From the NCBI RefSeq assembly GCF_030272615.1, contig NC_081410.1, positions 124,247,140-124,311,139 on the forward strand: DNA of 64,000 nucleotides, written 5' to 3'. Shown here piece after piece: positions 11,515 through 24,400 of the stretch (position 1 is the stretch's first letter; each line of letters begins with the position of its first letter). Origin of the DNA: Cryptomeria japonica. Lineage: Eukaryota; Streptophyta; Pinopsida; Cupressales; Cupressaceae. The notes beneath the pieces are model-generated. The model did not search any database. It worked only from the letters and a program-made list of their open reading frames with translations, and was not told where the DNA came from. The position numbers and the translations under genes were made by a program.

Positions 11515-13609
11515 ATGGTTTGTTTAGTGTCAATCCCTGCTCCAGTGTTTGATAGCTCAAACTATTCTATTTGGAGTTGTAGAATGGAAGTCTACATGTC
11601 CTCTCAAGGCTTTGATGTATGGATGTCGGTTGTTAATGGTCTCCCTAGAAATGTTTGTCCTCCCACCGGCTCTGAAGAAGAAAGAAGATGCATGTGCAAT
11701 GAAGAATCCATGAAGGCAATATTCAGTGGGCTCATCGGTGATGTTTATTCACAAGTGGATAAGTGTAGATCGGCAAAGAGTCTATGGGATAGACTAAAGA
11801 AAATTTATGGAAATGAACCCTGCACCACTGGATCAGTTTGTGGAAGTGAGAAGAACAATGTTGCAGACACATTCACAGATGATAGGGGCGGATCAAATTG
11901 TTGCAGTAGCAATGGTGATAATGAGACTCATCTCTTCATAGGTCCATGAGACAGATATTAGGAATCGCACATCAAATGAGGATAATGCAGATAGATCTCA
12001 TTGGTATGGTGTGTTTGGCAATGATAATGAAGAAGATGAAGAAGAAGGAGATAAGGCAGATAGATCTAGCCAGCAAGATCTATTTGATAGTGAAGGTGAA
12101 GAAGAAGAGGAAGCAAAAGCTGATCTTGAAGGTGAGCTTGTGAATTCTCTAGAAGAACTCAGTAGAGTAAGAAAGGAATACAAACTATTCAAGAATGCTG
12201 CTATAGTGGAGCAGAACCAGTTGTCTAAATGCCTTGAAGAATCTGAGAAATGCATCTCAGAGTTGAAGTCTCAAGAAGAAGGCACCAAGGAGTGTCAATG
12301 TAATGATCTAGCATCTGTGCTAGAAGCTAAAGATAAAGAATATCTGCTGCCGGTTGGAGAAATGGAGATTCTTCGAAGTGACCTTGAGAAATGTCAGGAT
12401 GAACTCAAGGTAAGAATCTGGTTTGATGGCAGTAGTGATGCCTTGGACACAATGTTGAAGAAGAAAAAGCATGCCAAGGACACTGAAGGTTTAGGAAGTG
12501 GTGTTGGTGAATTCTCTACCAACAAGAATGTCCCCCACAATGACATTTTGTTTGTCTCCTCAAATGGAGAAAACAAGGGACAGACCTTCACAGTTAAAAA
12601 TGCTCCCCAGAAGAAGGTTGACCTAAATACAACCGGTGAAGACTGGCAGACAAGAATGAAGACCGATGTTGCAAGAAGAAAGAACACTGTAGATCCCAAA
12701 GGAAAAGGGAATATGGGAGAAGACAACTTCTCCGGAAGCAGGAACATGAGAAGACAGCAAAGAAGACCTCCTACCAGCAGAGGTCAAAGGAATGCTACTA
12801 CCCATAGGACAAATCAAGTGTGGGAGAAGAAGAGACCAGAAGGAAGGGTTGCACAGAATGGACAACCAAGGATCCATCCTCAAGGAAGGAGAAATGGAGA
12901 AGCTAGACAGGTAAGATCTCTCCATGCATGGTAGAATAAATTTGTAAGTCATATGCCATCCTTTACCAGTTATTGCTTTGCATGTAATGCTTATGGCCAT
13001 AGGGCAGAGGAATGTAGAAAGAGATCTAGAGAGAATAATATAGGATCTCATAGACATCATGCATATGATAAAAATGTATCCAAGAGTAGATACATGCATG
13101 TCTCTTCTCCCAGTTATGCTAGAAAGAATCCATTTGATGTCCCTAATAATGCAAATGTTGTATGTTATAACTGCAATGAATTTGGCCATAGAGAGTTTGA
13201 ATGTAGGAAGAGGAACTTGCAGTCACATGGAGGCCTGTATAGAAACTTTTCTCTACAAAAAAGTGGATACGGAGAATATGGAAGTCAGAGACCTACATGG
13301 AACCAAAGGAGAAATGTCCCTGCAGGAGCAAGAGGTCCATCGGTTTCAATTGCTAGTCACAACAACATGCCTAGGAGAATATGGTCAAACCGGTATGTCA
13401 AGAGATTCCCCAATCATGAAATTGGGATGTATGTTGTGTGCTACTATAGCACTACTTCCAGTTGTGATGCAGAATCAGGAATGGAAGGACCCATCAGTAG
13501 AAGGTGGCAAGACCTGCTCCCAAGTCTGAAAATGGGAAGAAGATTGAGACCAAGCAATTATGGAGGAAGAAGACCATGGACCGACACTGTGCATTCATTG
13601 CACATGTGA
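11515..13609 (+). pseudogene. copia-type gag of element B (capsid, coiled coil, two zinc knuckles)
   Basis: The start at 11515 follows the PBS leader. The first part (to 11949) is a UBN2-like capsid region with SSNYSIWSCRMEVYM and AKSLWDRLKKIYGNE. A frameshift between 11950 and 12011 leads to a long acidic coiled coil (12011-12934) holding SSDALDTMLKKKK, a word typical of copia Gag. One TAG (12932-12934) precedes two CCHC knuckles, CFACNAYGHRAEECRKR and CYNCNEFGHREFECRKR (12970-13215). The whole would be about 700 residues. It could have packaged RNA for an autonomous relative; here it is broken. Confidence 0.85.
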
Positions 13610-14909
13610 TATCTCCTAAGGCTTAAAGGACATGCAGGATCTTAGGGGGAGTAATACACTGAACTTATCATTCACCCCCTCAGGAAAGAAGGATACTTGG
13701 AAGAACAAGTTGTTGTCGGTATGAAGGATGAAAATAAAATGATAAGTGTGTGTAGATGATGTCTTGACGACACACCAATAGATGAAAGTTGGATCACTAC
13801 TACACGTGTCAATAAATGGAGATTAACAATTGGTATGAGATACAAGGTGACACAAAATGTCAGGAGTCACAGGAAGGTGCTCCGGTAGTGATAGTGGACC
13901 GGTACAGGAAACCTATATGTGTAGGATGTTACCGACATGAATGCTAACAGGTACTTGCAGGTTATGTAAGACAATGAGGTTGGAGATCAGTGCAATAGCC
14001 CCTGTAGCATGAAATGTGAAGTTATGTCTCTAGTGGTGTTGATGAAGACTTGAATGACATATGTTGGCCCGGTGGTTAATCATGCAGGTAGGCATATTTT
14101 TGGGCTAACCAGTTTAATTTATGGCATGGTGATGCCATTGTATGACATTGTGTGGATTCAGGAACATGTCATAAGTTGTGGTGGATATGATGGAGCTAAA
14201 GATCATCAGATGATCACATATGCACAGTTCAACCGATATATGGAGTTGATTGGAGTCTCAGTATTGGACCTGACCAAAGATGTGGACCTGAGATGTATGA
14301 CTCAGGGGGAGTTCAAGTGCTTATGATGTCGAGCCGACATGCTTGAACTTGTAAAGATACTAACTACCCAAACTACAGATGATGGAAATTGCAGTAGGTA
14401 TACCTAGGAGAATTTCATGGCTATGAGTATCTGTCGGTCATTTGTTTGGTTGTATTCATAGTACAATCGCATTTGATTCTAAGAAATTTGGGATCAAACG
14501 GGAGGTGATGCAAGTTGACTGGCAGGTGAGTAGTATTCACTGACACATCCTTCTGCAGTTGAGTGTTTTAACAAATGTTATCCAATTTGCATACTCAATT
14601 AGTGTCAGTTGATGGTTGAGTCCTCAATCTCAAGTGTCGTGACTTGAGAAAATGTAACAAGTCGTATCAAAGGAGGAATTGCATCCAATAAAGATAAAGG
14701 GGGAGAAAGATTATGTCAGTGACCGGTATACACAAGGAGAAATGATATTCTGGCAGTGCCCTTTGCCATTATTGTCAAAGGGGGAGACAGATTCTATAGT
14801 ATACTGCATACTACATGAGTGAGAATCCATTGGATCATACAAAGTGGAAGAGAGATTATGTAGTATGTCGGATACTACATGAGTTGACATCAATGCCAAA
14901 GGGGGAGAT
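13610..14909 (+). other. Non-coding internal region of element B in place of pol
   Basis: No pol motif is readable between the gag stop and the polypurine tract. The only longer ORF (14054-14326) matches nothing I recognise. Two extra polypurine tracts lie at 14696 and 14777. The stretch has lost pol or never had it. Confidence 0.7.
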
Positions 14910-14939
14910 TGTTGGCATTGTGTTGTCATTGATGTCAAC
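14883..14939 (+). promoter_or_regulatory. Polypurine tract of B within nested inverted repeats
   Basis: The tract AAAGGGGGAGAT (14898-14909) ends at the 3' LTR. CAATGCCAA (14891-14899) pairs perfectly with TTGGCATTG (14912-14920), leaving AGGGGGAGATTG as a 12-base loop. An alternative outer pair is GTTGACATCAATG (14883-14895) with CATTGATGTCAAC (14927-14939). The same arrangement, with one bulge, occurs in element A. Confidence 0.75.
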
Positions 14940-17401
14940 CGATATGGGATGCCTACTAGTATGAGAGATATATGTGCAACACTGTTAGGGAGGAGTATAG
15001 GTTGAGATATCTTTGATATCACCTTGTGTTGCAGGACACCAGTAAGGTAAGGAAGAGAGTGTCATTCAGATGGATAACCACTGGTGTCACTAGTACACAT
15101 GTTAGTGCTTGACTTGTGTGGATGGAATGGTAAGGTTACCTGTACCGACACAATGTATCACCAGTAAGGAGAGTATGTCAACTGATAAGTGAAGTGTTGA
15201 CAATGGGCAGGATGCTTGGATGTTGTTTGTGATGAAGAGGCAGAATGTTACCTAAATCACATCAACATCGGAGGAGAAGAATGAACAGGTCACCTGTATG
15301 TTGTAAGGTTGCAGAACAGCATGACTCCCACCGAATGAAGATGCAGTCACCATGTAAAGAGATGACTGACAGTGAATGTGCCCACACCTGATCACATGTG
15401 CATGTTTGAAGATGTGTTGCACAAACAGGGAAGTCGCAGGAGTGCATTACAGGATGCAGATGACATAGGTGTCACTCCACCGGTAAGTGGAGCTTATTTC
15501 CTATTATGCAAAATATGCATTATAGTTCTGTGAGATAAGGAAGAGGAGGTAAAGGCAAGTGTTTGAAGGCTCACATCGGATCTACTGGTGAAACAAAGGA
15601 ATGCCTTGAGTGCATGAAATCAGGATTATGCACTGGACCGAAAGAGAAGGCATGTTGGGATGCATGTGTAGTTAAAGTATGTTGGGTTTGTCTCCTTGAC
15701 AAACTGGTTGAAATATGGACCGAGCTGATCAAGGAGAAGGCATGGCTGAGAAGATGCAGTCAGAGGAGAATGGTAGGATTGAAGATGGAGTCTGTTGAAA
15801 GTTGATGGCATGGTGTCATCAAGAGTGTTTACAGGTAATATGGACAATGTGCAGATGCAGAAGACTTCCCACCTAATGAGGATGAGCATGCTATGGATAG
15901 ACATGTCTAGCGACCGGTTGAGGTGTACCATCGGCAGTTCAGCAAAGGGCAAACATGAAGGTTAACCGGTAAAGTATGAGATACCGGCAAGGTTAGTAAA
16001 CTTACAGAAAAGAAGAACCGGTTGAGTGTTTGGTCGGTGATCCTGTCGGAACCGACACACTGATCCAAGATGACAGTTGGTCGACATGGATGCCACGTGG
16101 TGTCAAGGTGGCGGACTTGCATGCAGCGGTGGATGGTGTGTGCACCAACGAGGCAGTTGCAGAGTTGGTCGACATTAATGGTAGATCCCGTAAATCATGG
16201 GATGTGTTGCAGGCTATTATAGAGGTTTGCAGCCCGAGGTCTGGAGGACAACTGAGAGCCAACTCAGAATGATTGAGGAGATCGAGGCAGCTGAAGGAAA
16301 CCGCAAGACAATCTTAGTGATTGACCAAGAAGTCAGTTGACAGAGCAAAAAGCAAATTGCCAAAGATAGGTGTGATCAAGAAGGCGTGTTAATGGCGGTG
16401 ATGAGAAAACAGTTGTCTTGGCGATCAGATCGGATAAGATCTGATTGGATTTGGTTTGCCTCGAGGTTGATGAGGAAACCCTAACCGCCCATGTTTTTGA
16501 ATTGGCTTTTGGCGGGAAAACCAGGTTATAAATAAGGAAGCCAAAATCATTGAAGGTTGTTGCTAGAGGAAGATAGAGTTGATGCGAAGTGTGTGAATGT
16601 TGCATAAGAGAGCTAGATCAATCAGAGAGAAAATAACTAAGGATAGCAATGACTGATGGTGTGAAGGTTAAATCGGTGATAGGGTTTAACAGAGGGTTAA
16701 CCGGTATGGTTTGAGCAACCGGTATAGCAGCTAGAATGCATCTGAAGAGATAACCGATATGAGTTTGTACCGGCAAGTAGATAGTTGAGAAGACTGAAGA
16801 GAAGAGCAGCAAGGAGGAGATATGGTAGAGAAGAAGAAGAGCAGAGGTGAACCCGTAGAGTTTACCGGCAATGCAGCAGCAAATGAGAGCAGCAGAAGAG
16901 TGAACCGGTGTAGCAAAGAAGATGTCTCATCGGCAAAAGGAAGTTGTGTGCAGAGGTTGCAAAACTCTTTTGTAACCAGGATATTAACTTTGTTTTTTAT
17001 GTTATCATTGAGATCACTGTGTTGTAGCTCGGTGCAGGGGTTGTAGCTCATTTGGGTTGTAGCCCATAAACAAGTTAGGGGTTGATGCTCCTTGGGTTGG
17101 TGCCCTAAATTAGGGGTTGATGCTCCTTGGGTTGGTGCCCTAAATCAGGGGTTGGTGCTCCTTGGATTGGTGCCGTGAATCAGGGGTTGTAACTCCTTGG
17201 GTTGCAGCCCTAGACATTCTAACCGATTTCATTGTGAGGTTGGATAGGAGCAGTAGACTTCAGTAGCATTGCTCACCGAGGTTCTTTCCATCTTGGGTTT
17301 TCCTCGTACATACTGGTGTTATGTGATGTCCCTGTGTATGAATGCATTTGTGTTTTGTCTCCTCTCTAACCGGTAAGTCTACATTCAGCTAGATCTATTA
17401 T
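14910..17401 (+). mobile_element. 3' LTR of element B, last bases missing
   Basis: It starts TGTTGGCATTG after the polypurine tract and follows the 5' LTR to CTAGATCTATTA near 17401, where AT-rich DNA takes over. A good TATA box, TATAAATA, is at 16527-16534, where the 5' LTR has a weaker version. The final segment with CTAACA is absent. Confidence 0.85.
17032..17215. repeat. 36-bp minisatellite in the 3' LTR of B
   Basis: Five to six units of the GGGGTTGATGCTCCTTGGG type, one or two more than in the 5' LTR. Confidence 0.8.
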
Positions 17402-17999
17402 ATATATGACACTTAATTTTTTTAATAAACCATAAAAAATTATAGTATGTAATATATATCATATAATATTATAATTTATAATATTGATGAAAATATATAG
17501 TAGTTTCTAATTTTAAAATATTTTAATATAAATTTTTAGGATATTTCTATTTTTTCATATGAACTTAGAAACTTGTCATAATTGAAATAATACAATATAA
17601 TTTAGAAACTTAGTAAATTTAATTTTTTAGATATATTTAATAAGATTGTCATAGAAACTTGTCATAAATTATAAAATTTTAAAATTTTGACATTTATTAT
17701 TAGTAAATTAGTAATTATTAATTGATTATTTAATGTTAATATATAATTGTATTAATTTAGAAACTTGATAAATTTAAGATTTTTGCATATATTACTAATT
17801 TATCATCGTTTTCTAATTCTTTATATTCTTTTTATATATATGAAATGAATAAAGAGAGGACAATGATTTTCATTTCTTTTTAAGAATCTATATTTTCGTG
17901 TGGCTTCAATCTTCTCTATTTATATTTTTTGTCAGTTAAAATTTATCTTAAAATGTCAAATGAAAGGCATTGAGATGACTAAACCCTCATCAAAAATCC
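17402..17999. other. Very AT-rich stretch, no gene seen
   Basis: Runs of A/T with no ORF or repeat I can define lie between the cut 3' LTR of B and the LINE. It may include the deletion scar that removed the LTR end. Confidence 0.5.
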
Positions 18000-20450
18000 A
18001 TCTAACAGGTGGGGGTGGCCATCAAATTCCAGGCCTGCTAGCGACCATATTCAAATGACAGAATTCTATTGACTCAAGAAAATGGTAGTATCTTCACGGC
18101 TACTTTGGAGAGGCTTTTTAAGGAGGAGAAAACTACATTTCATGGTCTCAATAGTCACATGTTAACAAATTTGATCCATGCAACTCTCACAAAGTGCAAA
18201 AGAATTAAAAACAAAAAAATTGAGGCGAATTGTATTTCAATGAATGCATGGTCTAATGAGGAATGCAAGATGGATAGGAGAATTTTAAGAGAGTCAAATA
18301 AAAAAGAGATAGACATCAAAACTTACAAACATATTTTAAAGAAAAAGAAAGCTGATTTTATGATCACTAGGAGAGAAGAGCTAGTTTTTCTTGGCAAAAA
18401 TAATCCCAAGCTTTTCTAGAAAGAGCTTTAGCCAAGAAAGAAGCAAACTGAAAATAATATCACAGCTACACAATGGTTTGATTATGCAAGGCAGCTTTAT
18501 GAACATGATTTGGAGGTGGCCCCCCCACCCTTGATCAACATTACTACAAATATTTTCATCGTGCAAGAGATCAAGTTGGGTATTAAGAAGTTAGGTGTTG
18601 GCAAAGCTAAACACTTAGTAGAGCTTCCAGCAAAGTATCTCAAGTGGGGCATGAAAACGCTTGCACCTCATATTACAAAAATATTTGGCAACATCATCCT
18701 TCAAGGGTTTCCTAAAGATTGGACAACTAGTTTTGTTATACCTCTTTTAAAACGTGGTGATATTAATAACCCCCCCTCAACTATAGGACAATAATGATCA
18801 ATCCTTTGTTTGCAAAATTATTTGGAAGCGTGATAGAAAATAGAATCAGCGAATGGACAGAAGAAAATCATAAATGTGCAAAAGGTCAAGTTGGTTTCAG
18901 GCACAGTTGACCACGGTATTACTTTGAGACACATCATTGAAAAAGTTTGGGAGAAAAAGGAATAAGTCTTTTGTTGCTTTGTTAATTTCAAAAAAGCTTT
19001 TGACATGATCCCTAGAGATAAGCTTTTGCACAGAATGGAGGAACTTGGTATTCCTCTTCACCTTAGGGTTGTTGTTCATAGGCTTTATGAGGAGGTTCAA
19101 ATGAAAATCAGAACTTCTGCGGGCCTTTCAAATAGCTTTAGGAGTGATATTGGGGTCAAACAAGGGTGCCCTCTATCTCTTACCTTGTTTGGCTTTATAT
19201 TGACAAGCTTGAAGAGTGGTTAAACATGTAGAATGGTGAGGGTATTTAGTTGGGTGAATTTGTGATAAGGTTGCTCCTTTATGTGAATGGCCTCATTTTG
19301 ATTGCTAAATCTGCCTTTGGTTTGCAAGAGCATTTGTTTTATCTTGAGCATTTTTACAACATAGTGGGAATGCAAGTTAACATCAACAAGACGAAAGTCG
19401 TGGTTTTCTCAAATAGAAGAAAACAAAATTAGCATAAGTTTTACTTTGAAGGCGGCATTCTTGAAGAAGTTACAGATTACAAATACCTTGGAATTGATTT
19501 CAACAAAAATCTTAGTTGGAAAAGCTACAGGAAGAAAAGAACTTTAGGAGGTTGGAAAGCTTTTTATGCTCTTCAAAATAAATGCAGGTAGGCGGAGCTA
19601 TGGGACTTGAAAACCATTCAAACTCTTTTGCCTTTTGGTGCTACCAGTTGTCCTTTATGGGTGTGAAGTTTGGGCCAGTAGTACATCAATTTCTCAATGA
19701 AGGCAAATTGAGAGAATTCAATAAACGTTTAATCACAAACAAGTTCAAAATTAACAGTATAGTACCGTATGATATCATGTTAAGTGAAACGGATGCTGCC
19801 CCTATTGAAGTAATTGCTATGGTTTGTCTCATTAGTTATTTAAAAAGAACAGAGTGAATGGGAGAAGGTAGATGGCCTACAATTGTCATTAATGACATAT
19901 TGTGCAAAAGAAAGAAGACGTGGATGCAACAAAACATCAAATGGATGAAGAAATGGAACATTTATTTAAATTCATGCCCCACAAATAACAAAGAGATAAA
20001 GGCCTTCATTATGGATTGGGCTAAGAAGAAAGAAACAATATTATATCAATGAGTTCAACCCCACTTATGATCATCTTCAAAAAGTTTACATAGGAGCTGA
20101 TTTATCATGGATAACTTAAATTCTTATTGTTCAGCTTAGAACCAACTCTCATCAACTTCGATGCAAGACTACACGGTGGAAAAGGTCAAAAGAGACTTGG
20201 GAAAAAAGAGTTTGCAAGTTTTGCAACTTCGAGAATGTGGAGACTGAAAAGCATTTCGTCTTAGAGTGTGATGCACTTAAAGACAGCAGGGATAAATTTG
20301 TCAATATCTTAACCACTAGCATGTGGTATAATTTATTCAGCAAGGAGTATATCGAGAAGCTAGGAGCACTCATCATCATTTTGCATAGGCAAATATCTTA
20401 TCTGCAGAAGTCATTTTTGATTGGACAGGCTTTCCCATAGGCTATCCTTT
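18000..20450 (+). pseudogene. 5'-truncated non-L1-type LINE, reverse transcriptase remnant
   Basis: Fragments in several frames follow the order of a non-LTR retrotransposon ORF2. A linker (18069-18419) comes first, then RT from about 18510: KKLGVGKAKHLVELPAKYL, FVIPLLKRGDINNP, the A-box NFKKAFDMIPRDKL (about 18986), GVKQGCPLSLTLFGF (19155) and the C-box. The C-box reads YVNG (19275) instead of YADD, so the active site is lost. A C-terminal zinc-like region CKFCN...EKHFVLEC is at 20215-20270. No endonuclease is found, as in 5'-truncated LINE copies. The motif style recalls jockey- or RTE-like elements; the clade is uncertain. Confidence 0.8.
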
Positions 20451-20706
20451 AGCCTCATGGATGTTAAAATTCGTTTTTCTTTCTTTCTTTCACTTGAAGT
20501 GTGAAATAGGTATATGGATGATATCTAAAGAAGAGTGGGAAAAGAGAATACACCTATTTTACAATACATGAGCAGGTATAGGCAAAGCAATATTTTGTCA
20601 TGGAATGCCCAACATACAATGAACATCCTTACTAGTAATGAAGATATTCTGAAAACGAACAATTTAAACACTTTGCTTGAGAAAACAAGTTGCACAAAAC
20701 AACAAA

Positions 20707-21035
20707 CCTATTGATCAAAATTCACAATAGAAGAGCATATCTAAAGATGAGGTTACACAAATTGTACAAGGCTTTGGTGCCCTGTTTTCTATTTTAATCT
20801 CATGGACATTATTAAAGAAAATTCATTCGTTCATTCAATCAGAGTCAAAAACCATTTACCACAAAAAATCAAACCTATCAATCAAAATTCACAATAGATG
20901 AGCATATCTAAAGAGGAGGTTACACAAATTGTACAAGGCTTTGGTGCCCTGTTTTCTATTTTAATCTCATGAACATTATTAAAAAAAAAGCATTCATTCA
21001 TTCAATCAGAGTCAAAAACCATTTCCCACACAATC
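20707..21035. repeat. 167-bp tandem duplication
   Basis: Two copies begin with CCTATTGATCAAAATTCAC (20707) and CCTATCAATCAAAATTCAC (20874). Each contains TACAAGGCTTTGGTGCCCTG. No coding content is seen, and the rest of 20451-21490 holds nothing I can name. Confidence 0.85.
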
Positions 21036-21491
21036 AAAAGAGGCAACCTTTTCCTCAATTATACTTAAATTTCATTCATACTTACATTTATCAAATCAAA
21101 CCAAAAAAAAAAAAAAAATTCCATTTTCTTTTTCTGGATTGTCTTCCTAACACATTATTAAGTTGTTTTCAGCTGTATACAACTTAACACATACATAAAA
21201 AATGATTCTTTGTAATTTACTTTGCATTGTATCCAACTAGTACCTCTGCCAACTAGTTAAAACATATCTATTAATACCTTTTACCTAAATTATTTCGCGT
21301 TCCATGAATTTGAAGCATGAAAAAAAATTAAGTCAAAACAAATGTCAACAAAGACGAGGACATGAAAAATGATCAGTTTCCATTAAATTTAAAACTTGAG
21401 TTACGTAGCTACTAAAATATGTACCAAAAGTTAGCAGCAAGCTGGAAGTTTTGACAAAATACATTCGAAAAGTAGCCTGGTTCATACATTA

Positions 21492-24400
21492 TCAAGCAGC
21501 CACCGTCATAATACGCCCATTTGACGGTTTAATATTATCTTGGGACCTTGATGATGCCTTTCTTATCGGCATCATGCTGTTGATTTGCTTTTTGCTTTTT
21601 GATTTAACTTGGGCCCCCTTGGACTTAGGTCCTGCAGTAGTATCTTCTTTCGCTTTTAACTGTTGCCCCTTGTCGCTCCCATCCTGCTGCTTCTCCTGTT
21701 CTTCCACATCAGAATTTTGTAACGGCTTCTTACCAGATTTCTTAGGCTCTTGCTTCCCATCTTTTGCTTTAGACATCTTAGACTTTTTAGACAACTTGTC
21801 ATTTCCTTCAACCGATTCATTTGAAACCTCTTCTTCTTCAACCGATTCATCTGAGGCCTCTTCCTCATCTTCTGAGGATCTTTTTCGTTTCCCAGACACA
21901 GACAACTCTTGGACAGACAACTCCTGAACAGCGTCTGTATCACTGTCTGCAGCTCTCCTCTTCCCCGTTTCGAAATCAGCCGATCTAACAATATACACCT
22001 GGAAACAAAGGGAAGATGTAAATTAAGATTAGTCTGGACAATTTTAGGATGCAAACAATGAAGAAATCTTTACACTAAGCTACGAGGGAGGCTTTTAGGG
22101 CATTGCATCAAGTAAAAGTTTTGGGTCTTTACAGTACTAGCTACAGTCTGGCATTTGGGTGCTTCCTGTGGATCATAAAATTTAGTCACCAGAAAGATTA
22201 TTGCACAATTAAAACCACAGCAATCACCAGAAAGATTATTACACAATTAAAACCACAGCAATTGGCCATCAACGAGATGATTGTATACGCATTTAAAAAT
22301 CCAAAAAATGATCATTAAAATCATTAGACAATTTTGGTCATAAAAGAGATTATGCAAAATGAAGCTTCGAATGTTTTTACTTGACAAAGTTCTGAGATAA
22401 TTGTTAATAATTGTGGGACACCCCCTTGGGTTTTGCGACAAAGAAAATCCAACCATCGATCGTCAAAGGAAATAGGTACACAAGATTGTGAAAGCTCCAG
22501 TTACTTGATAAAGAGAAACAAAATTCCAATTACTTGAGTAATTAAGTTCCAATTACTTGACAAAATGAAAAGGAAAATGAAAAGGTGTTGAGTAGTGTGA
22601 TTAAGTTCCAATTACTTGACAAAATGAAAAGGAAAATGAAAAAGGTGTGGAGTAGTGTGTATCTCAGATTTACTAACCAAATCTGAGATGATGGTTGATG
22701 GCTTTTAAGATAAGAAACTATCCTGGGTTTGAACAGGCCTATTTCTGCTCAAAGGGGAACACTGATGATAGTGAATGTTAGCTTGTATTGATCTTATTTC
22801 AGATCGTCTGTACAAATGTTGACAATCTTGACAATTACAATGTTTTTTTGTCAAGCTTCTGTGTAAGATTATTAACTTGTTTGAAGAAATGACAAACATA
22901 ATAAATTAATAATAAGTACAATCGATATAATTGAAGGAATCACGATAACTAGTGTAAATTTCATGTTCCCATGCCAGAACATGCAAAACCAAATGAAAAA
23001 CAAAGAATTATCAGATTTGACAAAATCCATACAATAGCTACAATGGAACCTTAGTGGACAGCAGTAAACTCAGTTACACCCAAACAAAACAAAACTATCA
23101 AGACTGGAACATGTATATTTGAAAAATAAAGTTCTCCTAAATTACACAATATTTATAGTTCTAAGGAGCTGTGTTCTAAAAATGCATGAAAATCTAACAA
23201 CCAGGAATCAAATATTTTTGAAGAACCATACCATAATTCTACAAATGCTTGAAAAGAGAACCAGCATTAAATAAACTGTCATAATCACAAGCTCATCTTC
23301 ATTAGATTGAAACCCTCAAGGAGAGCAATAAATTAACCTCTTCCAAACAAAGTTCTTGAACCAAAATAAAAAAAGAAAAATTCTCTACACTACTTCAAAC
23401 GAACAAAAAAATTTATTAGAAGTATACATTTGTGTGACCAGACTACTATACTCCTTCAAATGAATGAAAAGATTAAGTATTACTTCAGGTGTATATTTAT
23501 GGACCAGACCCCTATACCACAAACGAATGAAAAGATCTAGTAAATAATATATACCTTCTATTAGTCCATAAATAAAATGGCAGGTAAATTGACTATCCCC
23601 GCTTCAAAACTAAAGTTCTTGCAACAAATAAAATAGCCTTGAATTCGAATAGATTTATACAAGAGATATATATTTCTGAGAAAGTAATTATTTGCAAATA
23701 AAATAGCCTTAAATTCAAAAAGATTTATTCAAGTGATATATTTTTCCGAGAAAGTATATATTTACAAAAGCATTGAGAGATATCCAACAAAAAAAACTAC
23801 AAAGAGAGAACAAATCTAGTAAGGGATGTATAATCCTGTTGGCACCCTTCCCTATGTAACATAGTGATACTGAACAAAAGTCCTCTTATAGTGAAACAAA
23901 GTGTTACATTCAACTACATTCAAAATGCAAAGCATACACTTCCAATTCAATTAATATTACCTTAAATCTGCTTGGTGGAATCAACTGGAAAACCAAGCAG
24001 TCACCCTCAATCAAACCATGGTCAATTGAGAAACCTCTCCACCCTGCACTGAGGCCGACCTTGCCAGCAAGATAAAGAGTTTCAGTTTCATCACCAGTTT
24101 CATCCTCTAAAATCATCCTCGTATTTTGTTTCGGTAAGTGTGTTTTGCAGAAGTCAGCTGGAAGACCCTGTGCAAACCAAATTCATCAGGGGTGGGGCCT
24201 TGGAAACATAAAAAATTTATGAAGTTACAGTACAATGAAATTAAAAACCCTTCCAAACATAAAATCTTTATGAAGTTAGCGGTCATTGTTTGTTGCAAAT
24301 AAATATCAACCAACGAAATTCCCCTTTCTCAATGCCTTAAGCAGATAGATGTTCTCCATGGGCACTTGATGGGGGCCTGCCCCATTTGGTACATTTTTTT

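Larger units (their letters stand above)
8853..17401 (+). mobile_element. Non-autonomous gag-only LTR retrotransposon B
   Basis: Two long LTRs (8853-11441 and 14910-17401) flank an internal region of only 3.47 kb. That region has a primer-binding site, a broken copia-type gag and a polypurine tract. No protease, integrase, RT or RNase H can be read in any frame between gag and the polypurine tract. This matches the class known as TR-GAG, or a large retrotransposon derivative keeping gag. The first 230 bases of the LTRs differ at about 16 positions by eye, so the insertion is old. The 3' LTR lacks its last roughly 40 bases, so no target duplication can be tested against GTGAC at 8848-8852. Confidence 0.85.

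Noticed and set aside
18510..18794. Separate small gene
   Set aside because: Its sequence fits the LINE RT lead-in and joins the downstream fragments.
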